Source: Spirosoma endbachense | Lineage (GTDB): Bacteria; Bacteroidota; Bacteroidia; Cytophagales; Spirosomataceae | Length of the DNA stretch: 64,000 bases | Assembly: GCF_010233585.1 (NCBI RefSeq) | Contig: NZ_CP045997.1 | Span: 9,943,826-10,007,825 of the forward strand | Reading direction: 5' to 3' | In this document: positions 17,182 to 27,288 of the stretch, in pieces | Layout of the letters: every line of letters begins with the position of its first letter | Position numbering within the stretch: position 1 is the stretch's first letter | Made by a program: the position numbers and the translations under genes | The notes under the pieces: generated by a model | What the model saw: only the letters and a program-made list of their open reading frames with translations | Told to the model about the DNA's origin: nothing | Database searches by the model: none

Positions 17182-17258
17182 TTATAACTCTATTTCCGCG
17201 TCTAGATTGGTGAAGGCGATCTCACCATCGTGATTCAATTCCATCAGCACAACCGATT
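17119..17258. repeat. 140-bp direct repeat, copy B (native clpB 3' end)
   Basis: Partner of 16005-16144 (138/140 identical). It covers the current clpB stop codon at 17182-17184, the last 25 codons and the terminator stem. The two copies frame a 974-bp insert containing the PIN module 2 operon. Confidence 0.95.
17123..17158 (-). terminator. clpB intrinsic terminator
   Basis: Stem AAACCGCCCGGCT/AGCCGGGCGGTTT (17123-17135 and 17146-17158) is followed on the minus strand by a T-rich tract. An identical stem is present in the duplicated copy at 16009-16044. Confidence 0.85.
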
Positions 17259-19803
17259 CTTTTTTGACTTCACCCGACAGGATTGCTTTCGAAAGTTCGT
17301 TGAGCACCCGGCGTTGCAAAACACGCTTCAGCGGCCGGGCACCAAACTGCGGGTCGAACCCTTCTTCGGCAAGCTTGTTTAGGGCTTCATCGGTAGCGTC
17401 GAGTTGAACACCGTTTTCGGCCAGACGTTTCCTGATCACATTGAACTGGATGTCCACAATCTTGCGAATATTCTGCTTCGTTAGTGGCTCGAACATCACG
17501 ATCTCATCAATCCGGTTCAGAAACTCTGGCCGGATGGTTTGCCGCAATAAGTCCATGACTGCCGACTTGGCTTCTTCCAGCACCAGGGTGTGGTTCCAGC
17601 CTTCATCTTCGGCGAATTTCTCCTGAATTAAATGACTACCGATGTTGGAGGTCATGATGATGATCGTGTTCTTGAAGTTGGCCACGCGACCTTTGTTGTC
17701 GGTCAGACGACCCTCGTCGAGCACTTGCAACAGAATGTTCCAGACATCAGGATGCGCTTTTTCGATCTCGTCAAGCAATACCACCGAATAGGGTTTCCGA
17801 CGTACAGCCTCGGTCAGTTGACCGCCTTCGTCGTAACCGACGTATCCCGGAGGGGCACCAATTAACCGGCTTACGGCATGGCGTTCCTGATACTCCGACA
17901 TATCAATCCGAATCATCGCATTCTCATCATTGAACAGGTACTCGGCCAGAGTCCGGGCCACTTCCGTTTTACCAACCCCCGTTGTACCAAGGAAGATAAA
18001 TGAACCGATCGGACGTTTGGGGTCCTGCATACCGGCCCGGCTTCGACGCACCGCGTCAGCAACCACTTCAATAGCTTCAGCCTGACCTGCTACACGCTTG
18101 CCAAGTTCTTTTTCCAGACTGAGCAGCTTCTCGCGATCACTTTGCAGCATCTTCGAAACCGGAATACCTGTCCATTTGGCAACAACTTCGGCAATGTCCT
18201 CAGCAGTAACTTCTTCCTGCATCATTCGATCCGATGAACCGTTATCTGTGCCCTCTTTAGTCAGCGCATTTAGTTTCGTTTCGATCTCAGGAATGCGTCC
18301 GTAGCGAATTTCGGCTACTTTACCATAATCACCTGCACGTTCGGCCTGTTCAGCTTCCAGACGGAGTTTATCGAGTTGTTCTTTTAACGTACGACTTTCG
18401 TTTACCGACGCTTTTTCGGTTTCCCACTTGGCTTTTAGACTGTTACGCTGTTCGCTAAGGTCTTCAATCTGCTTATTTAGCAGCGTTTCTTTCTCTCTGT
18501 CGTTTTCACGACGAATAGCCTCCCGTTCAATTTCCAATTGCATGATGCGCCGATTCAACTCGTCGAGTTCTTCAGGCACGGAGTCCATTTCGAGCCGAAG
18601 TTTAGCGGCCGCTTCGTCCATAAGATCAATGGCTTTGTCGGGCAGAAAACGGTCAGTAATGTAGCGAGTCGAGAGTTCAACGGCAGCAATGACCGCGTCG
18701 TCTTTGATCCGAACGCCGTGGTGTAATTCGTATTTTTCCTTGATACCGCGAAGAATAGATATAGCGTCGGGCATGTCAGGTTCATCGACCATTACGGCCT
18801 GGAACCGTCGTTCGAGCGCCTTGTCTTTCTCGATGTATTTCTGGTATTCCTTGAGTGTTGTCGCCCCAATAGTATGGAGTTCACCGCGCGACAGCGCTGG
18901 TTTCAGGAGGTTGGCTGCGTCCATAGCGCCTTCTCCACCGGCACCCGCGCCAATGAGCGTGTGAATCTCGTCAATAAAGAGAATAATCTGTCCATCGGAG
19001 TCGGTTACCTCTTTGATGACGGATTTTAGCCGTTCTTCGAATTCGCCTTTATATTTGGCACCCGCAATAAGGAGGCCCATGTCGAGCGAGACGAGTGTTT
19101 TAGATTTCAGGTTTTCAGGAACGTCGCCTGATACGATGCGTTGGGCAAGCCCTTCAACAATGGCGGTTTTACCGACGCCCGGCTCACCGAGCAGAATCGG
19201 GTTGTTTTTGGTCCGGCGGCTCAGAATCTGGAGCACACGTCGGATTTCTTCGTCTCGGCCAATCACCGGATCGATCTTACCCATGCGGGCGCGTTCGTTC
19301 AGGTTAACGCTGTACCGTTCGAGCGATTGGTACGTTGCCTCGGCGTTTTGATTTTTCACGGAATTTCCTTTTCTAAGTTCGTTAATAGCCGCTTTCGTTT
19401 GCTTTTCGCTGAAACCGGCATCTTTCAATAAGGTTGCAATTTGATCCTTACCTCCCATAAGACCAAGTAACATCAGCTCAACGCTCACGAATTCGTCGCC
19501 AAATTCTTTGGTGTAGTTGCTGGCTTTGGCCAGTGCTGCGGCTGTGTCATTACTGAGGTACACACTACCATTGCCCCCAGAAACTTTAGGATATGTGGTC
19601 AGAATGGCCTGGAGGGCACTACTTGTATTGGGTAAATTGATGTCAAGCTTTTTGGCAATGAAACCAATCACGTTTTCGTCTTCTGAAAGAATAGCCTGGA
19701 GCAGATGCCCCGTTTCGATGGCTTGCTGGCCGTTGCCGAGGGCAATCTCCGATGCCTTCTGAACGACCTCCTGTGCTTTTACGGTGTAATTTTTAAAGTC
19801 CAT
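17182..19803 (-). CDS. clpB: ATP-dependent disaggregase ClpB
   Basis: A Hsp100 chaperone that, with DnaK, extracts polypeptides from aggregates. Domain order: Clp N-domain (about 1-145), AAA1 with Walker A GEPGVGKT and [12 protein letters not shown], a long coiled-coil middle domain (about 410-530, rich in Glu/Arg, the DnaK-contact region that separates ClpB from ClpA/C), AAA2 with Walker A GTTGVGKT and [14 protein letters not shown], then a C-terminal oligomerisation domain. The pore loop KYKGEFEER and a second GYVGYDEGG are visible. The length of 873 fits (E. coli 857). The 3' end is duplicated around the PIN module. No CIRCE element was noticed upstream. Confidence 0.97.
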   Translation of the reverse strand: MDFKNYTVKAQEVVQKASEIALGNGQQAIETGHLLQAILSEDENVIGFIAKKLDINLPNTSSALQAILTTYPKVSGGNGSVYLSNDTAAALAKASNYTKEFGDEFVSVELMLLGLMGGKDQIATLLKDAGFSEKQTKAAINELRKGNSVKNQNAEATYQSLERYSVNLNERARMGKIDPVIGRDEEIRRVLQILSRRTKNNPILLGEPGVGKTAIVEGLAQRIVSGDVPENLKSKTLVSLDMGLLIAGAKYKGEFEERLKSVIKEVTDSDGQIILFIDEIHTLIGAGAGGEGAMDAANLLKPALSRGELHTIGATTLKEYQKYIEKDKALERRFQAVMVDEPDMPDAISILRGIKEKYELHHGVRIKDDAVIAAVELSTRYITDRFLPDKAIDLMDEAAAKLRLEMDSVPEELDELNRRIMQLEIEREAIRRENDREKETLLNKQIEDLSEQRNSLKAKWETEKASVNESRTLKEQLDKLRLEAEQAERAGDYGKVAEIRYGRIPEIETKLNALTKEGTDNGSSDRMMQEEVTAEDIAEVVAKWTGIPVSKMLQSDREKLLSLEKELGKRVAGQAEAIEVVADAVRRSRAGMQDPKRPIGSFIFLGTTGVGKTEVARTLAEYLFNDENAMIRIDMSEYQERHAVSRLIGAPPGYVGYDEGGQLTEAVRRKPYSVVLLDEIEKAHPDVWNILLQVLDEGRLTDNKGRVANFKNTIIIMTSNIGSHLIQEKFAEDEGWNHTLVLEEAKSAVMDLLRQTIRPEFLNRIDEIVMFEPLTKQNIRKIVDIQFNVIRKRLAENGVQLDATDEALNKLAEEGFDPQFGARPLKRVLQRRVLNELSKAILSGEVKKESVVLMELNHDGEIAFTNLDAEIEL

Positions 19804-19945
19804 GTCAGTATCAGGTTAGGTTGCTACTGTATGCCTATACGTTAACAAATCACGGGCCGAGGTGTTTTTTCGGACATTTTGGCGGAAAAAACACTGTTTC
19901 TTGCCAATAAAGAGACAAAATGGCAAGAATAGGCTAATAAAGCCA

Positions 19946-19975
19946 AAAGCCGCCCTGTTTTCACAAAGCGGCTTT
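19946..19975 (-). terminator. Terminator of the TspO-like gene
   Basis: Stem AAAGCCGC/GCGGCTTT lies 18 bp beyond the stop codon of the minus-strand gene that ends at 19994. Confidence 0.7.
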
Positions 19976-19993
19976 CCATTCGTTTTCTATTGG

Positions 19994-20944
19994 CTAATCC
20001 AGACTTTCGGCTTCTATGGGTTTCATCCGTTCCCGTACAATTTCGGCCTGGTGCGGTTCTGACGTTTCGATTTGTTCCGCAACTACTTCGGCTTCAGCAT
20101 CGTGAACAACGATTCGATCATAGTCATGGAACTTGCCTTTAGGGAGCCAGTAAGCTAATAAGCCTACATAAGCGGCTGCGAGGCACGCAGCTGCCCAGCC
20201 AACAACCGGTTGTTTGTTCCATTGGCGAGTGGCAATGCCACCAAAACCGGCTACAAATGGTACCATATACCACGGGTCATTGAGCCGTCGGGCAATAAAG
20301 TAACCTGCTCCGGCTGTGGCGCTTAAAATGCCAGCGGCAACCGGTTCGTCCCGTTCTTCGTCGGGCTTCCAGCCACCGATAGTCAATAATGTATTCGGAG
20401 TGCCAACAACCGTAGCCGCTGTCAGCCAGCCCGCATAAAGGCTTACGGGAATACGAAGGTATTTTTCAGGAACAGGCACATCCGTTTTGCCAATCTCCAG
20501 ACTGTGGTGGAGGGCTAATGCAGCGGGCAAATTAAACTTAGTAATCAGATCGGAGATAACGATGCTTTGCGGATCATTCTGCGAAAAGAAACGACCGAAA
20601 AGGGCATTAAGCGTCCAACTGGATAACCACCACGGGAGTGCTTTCGTATAGCGGGGATTGTATTCCTGAGAAGGTAGCGCCTGATGAACAAGCAGGGCAC
20701 CTAATCCTGAATAAATCGTTGACCAGACTACGCCAAAAGCCCAGCCTGCCGGAACGATCATATTTTTCTCGAAGACATCCTGGTATTCGACCGGAACGTC
20801 GTACTCATATTCTGAGCCATCGGGGTTGTCCTGCTGGCGTTCCCGACTCTGCTGACGGGATTTACTGCTTGATAGTGTTGTGTAAAGTATACTGCCAACC
20901 GCAAATGCAGCCGTGGCAATACGCCAAAACGATGAATTTTTCAT
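19994..20944 (-). CDS. TspO/MBR-like tryptophan-rich membrane protein
   Basis: A 316-residue membrane protein with an N-terminal signal/anchor helix, a charged linker rich in Gln, Arg and Glu, and then about five to seven hydrophobic segments. The block IVPAGWAFGVVWSTIYSGLGALLVHQ matches the first helix region of TspO-related proteins (PAGWxF-x-W-xx-IY-xLG). The hydrophobic core is longer than the usual about 160-residue TspO, and the C-terminal 40 residues are a charged, Glu-rich tail. Ligand (porphyrin, sterol or other) and role are unknown. It is followed by two SDR genes on the same strand. Confidence 0.65.
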   Translation of the reverse strand: MKNSSFWRIATAAFAVGSILYTTLSSSKSRQQSRERQQDNPDGSEYEYDVPVEYQDVFEKNMIVPAGWAFGVVWSTIYSGLGALLVHQALPSQEYNPRYTKALPWWLSSWTLNALFGRFFSQNDPQSIVISDLITKFNLPAALALHHSLEIGKTDVPVPEKYLRIPVSLYAGWLTAATVVGTPNTLLTIGGWKPDEERDEPVAAGILSATAGAGYFIARRLNDPWYMVPFVAGFGGIATRQWNKQPVVGWAAACLAAAYVGLLAYWLPKGKFHDYDRIVVHDAEAEVVAEQIETSEPHQAEIVRERMKPIEAESLD

Positions 20945-21127
20945 GACAGAGTTTTATTAGGAACACAAAGCGCAGCAGGAAGTCAGGTTCACAAAAGAGG
21001 TAATTCAGTTGATAGCTTATTTCCTTGTGAGCCTGACTTTCTGGCGTACTAAAAAAGTGCTGGATTGATCCAGTTAACAGAATTTATACTCAGGAAGCAT
21101 GACACGCTTTACTGAACCGGCCTTCGG

Positions 21128-22228
21128 TTATGCAGCGACCTCTTCTTCTACTTCTTCCTCCCTCGGGACAAGTTGTTCTGCCTTTGATCTGGCCGTCTGA
21201 TAAACATCAACGACGGAATCTAAAACGGATGACAGGCTATCGGATACCGACGATAACGCATCAGATAGGGCATTCCCCGCAGATTTGGCCTTGTACCGGT
21301 AGCGTGCTTTGTCAACAGCGCTGGTATTGTTATAGGCAACTGCCAAAGCAATACCGGCCAGCACCGCAATGCCGAAACCAATTCCCCAGGTCAAAGCTGA
21401 TGATTTATCGTCCTGATTTTCAGGCTCCGGCTGTGGTTTCTGCGACATTTTGCCGTGCATAAGCGAAGCCAGTGCTTCCTGAGGGGCAACGTAGGCCAAT
21501 ACCTCATACGATTTGTTTTTCAAGCCACCCGGAACAACTTTAGCTTTACCAGCCATCAGCGCTTCATAACCATCTTTAGCCACCATGACAGGGTCCTGTA
21601 CTTCGTCGGTTACCTTTGTATTTTCGGCACCCGCTTTATTGAAAAAGTCAGTATCCGTAGCATTTGGTAACAGAGCCGTAATGGTCACATTGGTCTCTTT
21701 TAACTCGTTGACCAACGACTGGGTGAAGTTATACACATACGCCTTGGTTCCGGCATAAACGGCCATCAGGGGCGTAGGCGTAATGGATAGAAGCGAAGCT
21801 AGGTTCAGGATTTTGCCCTCGTTGCGAGCCAGCATATCGTACAGAAACAACTTGGTCATCTGGGTAAGGGACAGCACGTTGAGATGAATCATGGCTTTTT
21901 CGCGTTCCCAGTCCGTATCCGTAGCAAACAGGCCATACAAACCCACACCGGCATCATTGACCAGCACATTGACCGTTATGTCCTTGGCCTTAACCTGATT
22001 GTAGACGTCCTGTGCGGCATCTTCTTCGGCCAGGTCTTTTTTGATGACGGTTATCTGTTGAGTGCCATAATTACTTTTGAACACATCTGCCAGCCGATCC
22101 AGTGTATCGTCGCTACGAGCGACCAGCACTAAATTATAGCCATCCTGAGCAAAAAGTTTGGCCAATTCCTGGCCAATTCCGCTAGAGGCACCTGTAATCA
22201 GAGCAGTTTTTCCTGTTTCTGCATTCAT
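21128..22228 (-). CDS. Short-chain dehydrogenase with C-terminal membrane anchor
   Basis: The first 260 residues are a classical NAD(P)-dependent SDR: TGASSGIG dinucleotide loop, NDAGVG motif, and active-site YAGTKAY (Tyr-x-x-x-Lys). The rest is unusual: a transmembrane segment GIGFGIAVLAGIALAVAY (about residue 290), a KARYRYKAKSAG motif, an amphipathic Ser/Val/Asp helix (LSDALSSVSDSLSSVLDSVVDV) and a Glu-rich end. A paralogue with the same build lies at 23109-24179. The substrate is unknown; the tail suggests attachment to the inner face of the membrane. Confidence 0.85.
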   Translation of the reverse strand: MNAETGKTALITGASSGIGQELAKLFAQDGYNLVLVARSDDTLDRLADVFKSNYGTQQITVIKKDLAEEDAAQDVYNQVKAKDITVNVLVNDAGVGLYGLFATDTDWEREKAMIHLNVLSLTQMTKLFLYDMLARNEGKILNLASLLSITPTPLMAVYAGTKAYVYNFTQSLVNELKETNVTITALLPNATDTDFFNKAGAENTKVTDEVQDPVMVAKDGYEALMAGKAKVVPGGLKNKSYEVLAYVAPQEALASLMHGKMSQKPQPEPENQDDKSSALTWGIGFGIAVLAGIALAVAYNNTSAVDKARYRYKAKSAGNALSDALSSVSDSLSSVLDSVVDVYQTARSKAEQLVPREEEVEEEVAA

Positions 22229-22513
22229 AACGTTTGAATGGTTAGTGAGTAACCTATTGAACTACGGACGCTTAAAGTTGTTTTGATTATTCGGTGTTAA
22301 GCGATGGCAATTAGTTATTTGCCAACCAGATTTTTGGCAAATTGTAGGGGAGAATTAGCTGCTTTTGCTGAAACTTCGTTAAGAAGAATTGTTAACGAAA
22401 GGATTATTGCAAACTACTGTGCCACAGTTAGTTCAACGATTCGTAAAAACGGATGGCTCTATAGTTTGCGATAATACTGAATGTGAAAATCCGCTGTTAA
22501 AACAAATACTACT

Positions 22514-23050
22514 ATGAAAACGCTCACTGGACTTTTGATTATTGCTATTCTTACAGGTTGTTCATCTTACCGGATTACCCGGAATCAGGCCGATAAGGCA
22601 GCAACCTGGTCGGCTTATCGAACCTTTGCTTTTGTCGATACCAATCGCATCGACCCTTCACCCCGCGAGGCCTATCAGGCAACGGTCGAGCAGATAAAAC
22701 GGACGGTAGCTACTGAGCTGGCCAATCGGGGGTATCAGCAAACAAAGGATAATCCGGATTTACTCGTAAATATTGGTGCTGTTGTGAAAGATAAAACACA
22801 GACTCGCCAAACGACAATTAATGAGGCTCCACTTTATATTGGTCAACGGCGCTATCAATGGCGAAGCCAGGAGGTGCCGGTTGGTACGTATCAGGAAGGA
22901 ACGGTCAATTTACATATTGTGGATGCTCAGCGTAATGCGCTTATTTGGGATGTAGCCATATCGAGTGTGTTAAACCGACAGCAGGTAACACCGGTTCAAA
23001 TTGGAGAAGCCATCAGTAAGGTTTTTTCTAAATTTCCTGGCAATCGATGA
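22514..23050 (+). CDS. DUF4136 lipoprotein
   Basis: A 178-residue lipoprotein with lipobox LTGC (Cys16). The rest matches the DUF4136 layout: a WSAYRTFAFVD segment, an ELANRGYQQTKDNPDLLVNIG block and a closing LIWDVAIS region. The family function is unknown; members are small periplasmic or outer-membrane lipoproteins. It is inserted, in the opposite orientation, between two SDR paralogues, so the SDR pair is not a simple operon. The stop codon is embedded in a long terminator. Confidence 0.85.
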   Translation: MKTLTGLLIIAILTGCSSYRITRNQADKAATWSAYRTFAFVDTNRIDPSPREAYQATVEQIKRTVATELANRGYQQTKDNPDLLVNIGAVVKDKTQTRQTTINEAPLYIGQRRYQWRSQEVPVGTYQEGTVNLHIVDAQRNALIWDVAISSVLNRQQVTPVQIGEAISKVFSKFPGNR

Positions 23051-23096
23051 TCAATAAAAAGCCCTCCACGTTACTTGGGAAGGCTTTTTATTGATC
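23049..23096. terminator. Bidirectional terminator, 15-bp perfect stem
   Basis: Arms GATCAATAAAAAGCC (23049-23063) and the complement (23082-23096) flank an 18-nt loop between convergent genes. The left arm overlaps the DUF4136 stop codon. Confidence 0.8.
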
Positions 23097-23108
23097 CATT
23101 CAGATTCG

Positions 23109-24179
23109 TTAGACCAAAGCCTCTTCTGCTTTGGACTTAGTAGTGGAAACGGCATTCGCCACGGAATCAATGACTGATTTAATAGCGTCTTTGGCCGAGC
23201 CAACAGCTTGCCCGGCTTTATACCGATAGCGAACCCGGTCGATGGCATTGCCCAGATTGACACCTTCGGCCCAGCCATTGTGATTTTTATACCGGGAGGC
23301 AATGACAATACCGGCAAGGGCGACTGCGGCAAGACCGATTCCCAGGACCAGCGTCGACGGTTTTTTATCCTGTTCGGCTTCGGCTACATCTTTCATCTGC
23401 GATCGCGCGGCCTGACTAACGACCGAATCGGGTAACACGCGAAATGTGGCAGCCTGCACTTTGGTCGAGAAGCCAGCAATTGCTTTGTCTTTGCCTTTCA
23501 TAAGCGCCTGATAACCTTCTTTAGCCACATCAGCCGGGTCCATCGAGCGTGCCTGCTCCTGCGCTACAGTGTTCATGGCCCCTGCTTTATTGAAGAAGTC
23601 CGTATCGGTTGCGGGGGGCATCAATACCGTAATGGTGATGTCGGTATCATTTACTTCGTTGCGCAAAGCTTCTGAAAACGAATAGATGAATGATTTCGTA
23701 GCTCCGTATACAGCCATGAGCGGATTAGGCATAATAGAGGCAATTGAACCGAGCATCAGGATTTTGCCTTCATTGCGCGCTACCATATCTTTCAGAAACA
23801 GCTTCGTCAGGTGAACGAGCGCCGTTAGGTTGACCTGAATGACACTCAGCTCTTTCTGTAAATCTGTCTCGGTCGCGAACTTGCCATATTCACCAAAACC
23901 TGCATTATTGACCAGCGTATTAACGGTGATATTCTGGCGATTGACTTCATCGTAAATTTCCTGTGGTGCTTCAGGGTTCGACAGGTCTTTTTCAATGACT
24001 GTAATGGATGTTGTGCCGAACTGTTGCCTGAATTTATCCGCTAAATCCTGTAGTTTGTCTTCGCTGCGGGCTACCAATACGAGATTATAGCCATCCCTGG
24101 CAAACAAGGTCGCCAATTCTCGTCCGATACCGCTTGATGCCCCAGTAATAAGGGCTGTTTTTCCAGTTTCCGTCGTCAT
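23109..24179 (-). CDS. Short-chain dehydrogenase with membrane anchor, second paralogue
   Basis: It has the same architecture as the gene at 21128-22228: TGASSGIG near the N-terminus, NNAGFG, active-site YGATKSF, then a hydrophobic segment GIGLAAVALAGIVIAS, an IDRVRYRYKAGQ motif matching the other protein's KARYRYKA, and an amphipathic Ala/Ser/Val tail with ITDSVANAVS-like repeats. The shared tail shows these are a duplicated pair, though diverged. The predicted activity is NAD(P)-dependent oxidation/reduction of an unknown substrate near the membrane. Confidence 0.86.
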   Translation of the reverse strand: MTTETGKTALITGASSGIGRELATLFARDGYNLVLVARSEDKLQDLADKFRQQFGTTSITVIEKDLSNPEAPQEIYDEVNRQNITVNTLVNNAGFGEYGKFATETDLQKELSVIQVNLTALVHLTKLFLKDMVARNEGKILMLGSIASIMPNPLMAVYGATKSFIYSFSEALRNEVNDTDITITVLMPPATDTDFFNKAGAMNTVAQEQARSMDPADVAKEGYQALMKGKDKAIAGFSTKVQAATFRVLPDSVVSQAARSQMKDVAEAEQDKKPSTLVLGIGLAAVALAGIVIASRYKNHNGWAEGVNLGNAIDRVRYRYKAGQAVGSAKDAIKSVIDSVANAVSTTKSKAEEALV

Positions 24180-24320
24180 GGTTGAGTAAACTAATTAGGT
24201 TTCTATTAGTCAACCCGACGGTAATAAAGTTGTTTGGTGATCGTGGTCAATAGTTAATTGGGCTAATCAGCAGAAGCAGAATCGAGTTAGCTCAATTAAC
24301 TATCGACACAATTAGGTACG

Positions 24321-25691
24321 TTACTTCACAACGACTTTCACATCAATTTTGCGGAGGGCAGGGCGGACTATACCGGACGTGTCATTCTTAGGTACGCCAG
24401 TACCGCGTCCAATGGCGTCGATCCGGACGAAATCGATGCCTGATGACATCAGTTGCTGTTTGATTTGATTGACACGCTTGAAGGATAAGCTTTTGTTGGT
24501 AGTGCCAGTGCCCAACTGTGCATCATTTGCATAACCGACGAGCTGAATTTGTAACTGTGGATATGTTTTCAGCAAGGTTGCCAGCTCGCCTATAGTTGCC
24601 TGTGAGCCAGCCGTCAATGATAGGGAACCTGGATAAAAAGATACGCCTGCCAGCGGGAAAATTTTACCCTTTGGCAACGCTGCATTACCGAGGTAGGGCG
24701 TCATCAGCTGAGTCAGATTTCCTGCCAGTGCACCCGGTTGCGCGGGCGATACGGCTGTGGCTGCAGTAGGGGGTGTTACTTTGGGTTTCGGTTTCGCCGT
24801 CGTATCGATCGGTACGGCTAATGACCGGGTTACCGTATCTGCCTGGATCGTATCGCTCGTGATTGTTGTCACGTCGCTTGCTTCTTCTGACGTTGCCGAA
24901 TGGTTTTTGGTGTTCTGGAATACATAATAACCACCAATACCAAGAGCCACAGCCAGCAGGGCACCCATTCCCCATTTAGTCAATGCGCCGTTATCAGTAT
25001 CTGATTCATCGACAGGGTCATAGCTTACGGAGGGTCGATTAACCGTAGCTGTTGATCGTGCTGTTGAGCCGGACCCATTCGAAACAGAACGGCCGGGGCC
25101 CTCTGTCACGTTGCGTCGGGCCGGAGTTGCCAGACCGCTTACAACCTGCTGAAGACCAACCTTTTCGACGAGCCGGGGCATAAACTCTTCTGGCACTGCA
25201 TTGACGAATGCTTCCCGTTCTGTGAACAGCGAAGCAGCCAGGCCATCGGCATCTAGTTTTCTGTCTTTTACCTGTTTGCCCAATACATGCAAAACAATGG
25301 TGCTCGTAAGGCCTAACAGCGAAATTGCCGATGAGTTACGAATGCCTGCGTAACCAGAAATCATACTACCAATCGAGCTTTTCATGGCCGGTAGCAAATG
25401 ACTGATCACTTCATCACCCTGCGTGATTAGTGCGTTGGTTTGGCTGGGATCACGTAAAACGGTGGCCAGATTATCGGTTAGAGTACCGTCGTAACGGCCT
25501 TTCTGAATATGGTTAAAGAGCTGATTGACACCAATTTCGGTTGTAGTCCGTTTCATCAGACCACCAACAATTGTATACACAAGGCCATTGACAGCCTTGT
25601 TCGTTTTTTCGGTCGGCTCGTCAACATAGGAGGCAATCCGTGTCAGAACGTCCGAATTCAGTACTTCATTTAACGTGGCAAACAAATTCAT
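24321..25691 (-). CDS. DUF937-OmpA fusion envelope protein
   Basis: Residues 1-185 are a DUF937 helical domain (NGLVYTIVGGLMKRTTTEIG, ISLLGLTSTIVLHVLGKQ), followed by a low-complexity Ser/Thr/Arg linker, one membrane helix (WGMGALLAVALGIGGYYVF, about 240-260) and an OmpA-like peptidoglycan-binding domain (about 340-456) with QIQLVGYANDAQLG and FKRVNQIKQQLMSSGID. The C-terminal domain should sit in the periplasm and bind peptidoglycan, leaving the DUF937 part cytoplasmic. Its role is unknown. It has no N-terminal signal peptide, consistent with an internal anchor. Confidence 0.86.
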   Translation of the reverse strand: MNLFATLNEVLNSDVLTRIASYVDEPTEKTNKAVNGLVYTIVGGLMKRTTTEIGVNQLFNHIQKGRYDGTLTDNLATVLRDPSQTNALITQGDEVISHLLPAMKSSIGSMISGYAGIRNSSAISLLGLTSTIVLHVLGKQVKDRKLDADGLAASLFTEREAFVNAVPEEFMPRLVEKVGLQQVVSGLATPARRNVTEGPGRSVSNGSGSTARSTATVNRPSVSYDPVDESDTDNGALTKWGMGALLAVALGIGGYYVFQNTKNHSATSEEASDVTTITSDTIQADTVTRSLAVPIDTTAKPKPKVTPPTAATAVSPAQPGALAGNLTQLMTPYLGNAALPKGKIFPLAGVSFYPGSLSLTAGSQATIGELATLLKTYPQLQIQLVGYANDAQLGTGTTNKSLSFKRVNQIKQQLMSSGIDFVRIDAIGRGTGVPKNDTSGIVRPALRKIDVKVVVK

Positions 25692-25844
25692 ATAAAAAGT
25701 TTCAATCAGGCAGAAAGTGGGGGCTCTTACTTACATCACATCCGAAAACTAGCACAAAAATGCCCCAGGGGATTTTACCCCGGCGATAAAATTAGGGAAG
25801 GTTTAGCAAAGGTCGCATAAGACTTCAGGATAAAATTCCTGATT

Positions 25845-26066
25845 TTATCGCTTAGGCAACCGTTCAATCACTTCCTGGTACTCTGTTTCGACATCCCGAA
25901 GCCGATTTTGACAAAATGTGATCAGTTCGGTCGCTAACCGAATTTTTCCGGGTAGCTCATCGAGTGGAACCTGGTCATTTTCAATTTCATCAACCAACGT
26001 GGCAAGTTGGTCATAAGCTTCCTGATAGGTCATATATCTGGTTTTAGTAGGCAGACTAGTGCTCAC
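25845..26066 (-). CDS. xseB: Exodeoxyribonuclease VII small subunit
   Basis: A 73-residue helical protein with the XseB core: MTYQEAYDQLATLVDEIENDQVPLDELPGKIRLATELITFCQNRLRDVE. It binds XseA in the ExoVII complex that degrades single-stranded DNA. It overlaps the end of xseA by 11 bp, showing a translationally coupled operon. An alternative start at 26033 (MTYQ) would avoid the overlap; the longer form is kept. Confidence 0.93.
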   Translation of the reverse strand: MSTSLPTKTRYMTYQEAYDQLATLVDEIENDQVPLDELPGKIRLATELITFCQNRLRDVETEYQEVIERLPKR

Positions 26067-27288
26067 TGAGGACTGAAGACTGCTTGCTTATTACGTTAAT
26101 GCTACCGTCATTCATCTGTATCTGGAGGGTTTCGCCAGATTGGATGCCCGTACTTTTGGTTAAAATATGGCCGTTGCGCAGAACGAGAGCATAACCGCGC
26201 CGAAGTACATTAGACGGATCGAGATGGCGAATGGTAACTGCTTTTTCTGTCAGATCGGTGTGGCAGTCACGAAAAAAGTTATGCATAACAAATCGTAACC
26301 GCTCCGTTTCAGCGTCTAATTGTTCGCGGGCAGTTTGCAGAGCCTCACGGGCAACCAGCACCAAACGATCCCGAAGGAGCAGGCAGCTTTCTTCAAACTG
26401 CCGATTGTGTTCAATCAGAAACGCAGCTGCTTTGGTTGGCGTTTTCACGCTTTCGTGGCAGAGCAAATCAGTAATACTCACATTGCGTTCGTGGCCGATA
26501 CCCGCCAGAATTGGAATGCTAAAACCGGCCACCGTTTGCCCCATCAGGTACGTATCAAATGAACCGAAATCCAGTTGTGAGCCACCACCGCGTACGATCA
26601 CAACGGAATCATAGGCTATGTTGCTCGTTCGAATACGTTCCAGTTGGTCGCAAATCGCTTTTTCGGCTCCTTTTCCCTGTACCTGCGTCAGGTATTCATC
26701 GACCACGAAATCATAGCCGAACGGATTTTGCGCGAGCTCATGCCGGAAATCACGCCAGCCGTCGGAGCCGGGAGCCGCAATAAGGGCAATTCGTTGCATT
26801 ACAGCCGGACGGGGCAATAACTGGTTGGCCGTAATATACTGACCCGCTTCGAGCCAGACCAGATCCGGGTGATTCAGGACAAGCGCATCCAGAACAGCCT
26901 GACGCTCTCGCTCCAGATTCCCGAGCGTATAGGAGGGGTCAATTTTAAGAATTTCAAGCCGTAAGCCATAAACCGGACTGAAACCCACCGATACAAGGAG
27001 CAATAATTGAATATTACGGGCAAAAGCTACGCCCGTAGCATTCTCGAAATCGTTGATTGTGTGGTAGTTCCGTCGCCAGATGCAGGCATCAAGTTTAGCG
27101 AGTGTTTCCCGACCCGCCGACGTGCCAGACGTATCGCGTTCAACCAGCGTCAGAAAGCAATAGCCCCGGTCAGGGTAATTTTTGATATCACTCGTCTCGG
27201 CTATGACCCATACCGGTTTCTGCCCGAAAGCGTCGTCTATAACGGCTTCGAGTGTAAAGGCTAGGTCAGAAAGACGAATGGGGTTCAT
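26056..27288 (-). CDS. xseA: Exodeoxyribonuclease VII large subunit
   Basis: The catalytic subunit of ExoVII. The start at 27288 (MNPIRLSDLAF) is preferred to an ATG at 27345, because those 19 extra residues would be translated from the simple-sequence spacer. An N-terminal OB-fold (WVIAETSDIKNYPDRGYCFLTLVE) precedes the conserved catalytic region with IALIAAPGSDGWRDF, VIVRGGGSQLDFGSFD, GIGHERNVSITD and, near the C-terminus, LRRGYALVLRNGHIL. xseB follows with an overlap. The length of about 410 is normal. Confidence 0.94.
   Translation of the reverse strand: MNPIRLSDLAFTLEAVIDDAFGQKPVWVIAETSDIKNYPDRGYCFLTLVERDTSGTSAGRETLAKLDACIWRRNYHTINDFENATGVAFARNIQLLLLVSVGFSPVYGLRLEILKIDPSYTLGNLERERQAVLDALVLNHPDLVWLEAGQYITANQLLPRPAVMQRIALIAAPGSDGWRDFRHELAQNPFGYDFVVDEYLTQVQGKGAEKAICDQLERIRTSNIAYDSVVIVRGGGSQLDFGSFDTYLMGQTVAGFSIPILAGIGHERNVSITDLLCHESVKTPTKAAAFLIEHNRQFEESCLLLRDRLVLVAREALQTAREQLDAETERLRFVMHNFFRDCHTDLTEKAVTIRHLDPSNVLRRGYALVLRNGHILTKSTGIQSGETLQIQMNDGSINVISKQSSVLSEH

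Noticed and set aside
15158..17258. Complete integrative element at clpB
   Set aside because: No integrase, excisionase or phage genes are found between the repeats; only a toxin operon and flanks are present.
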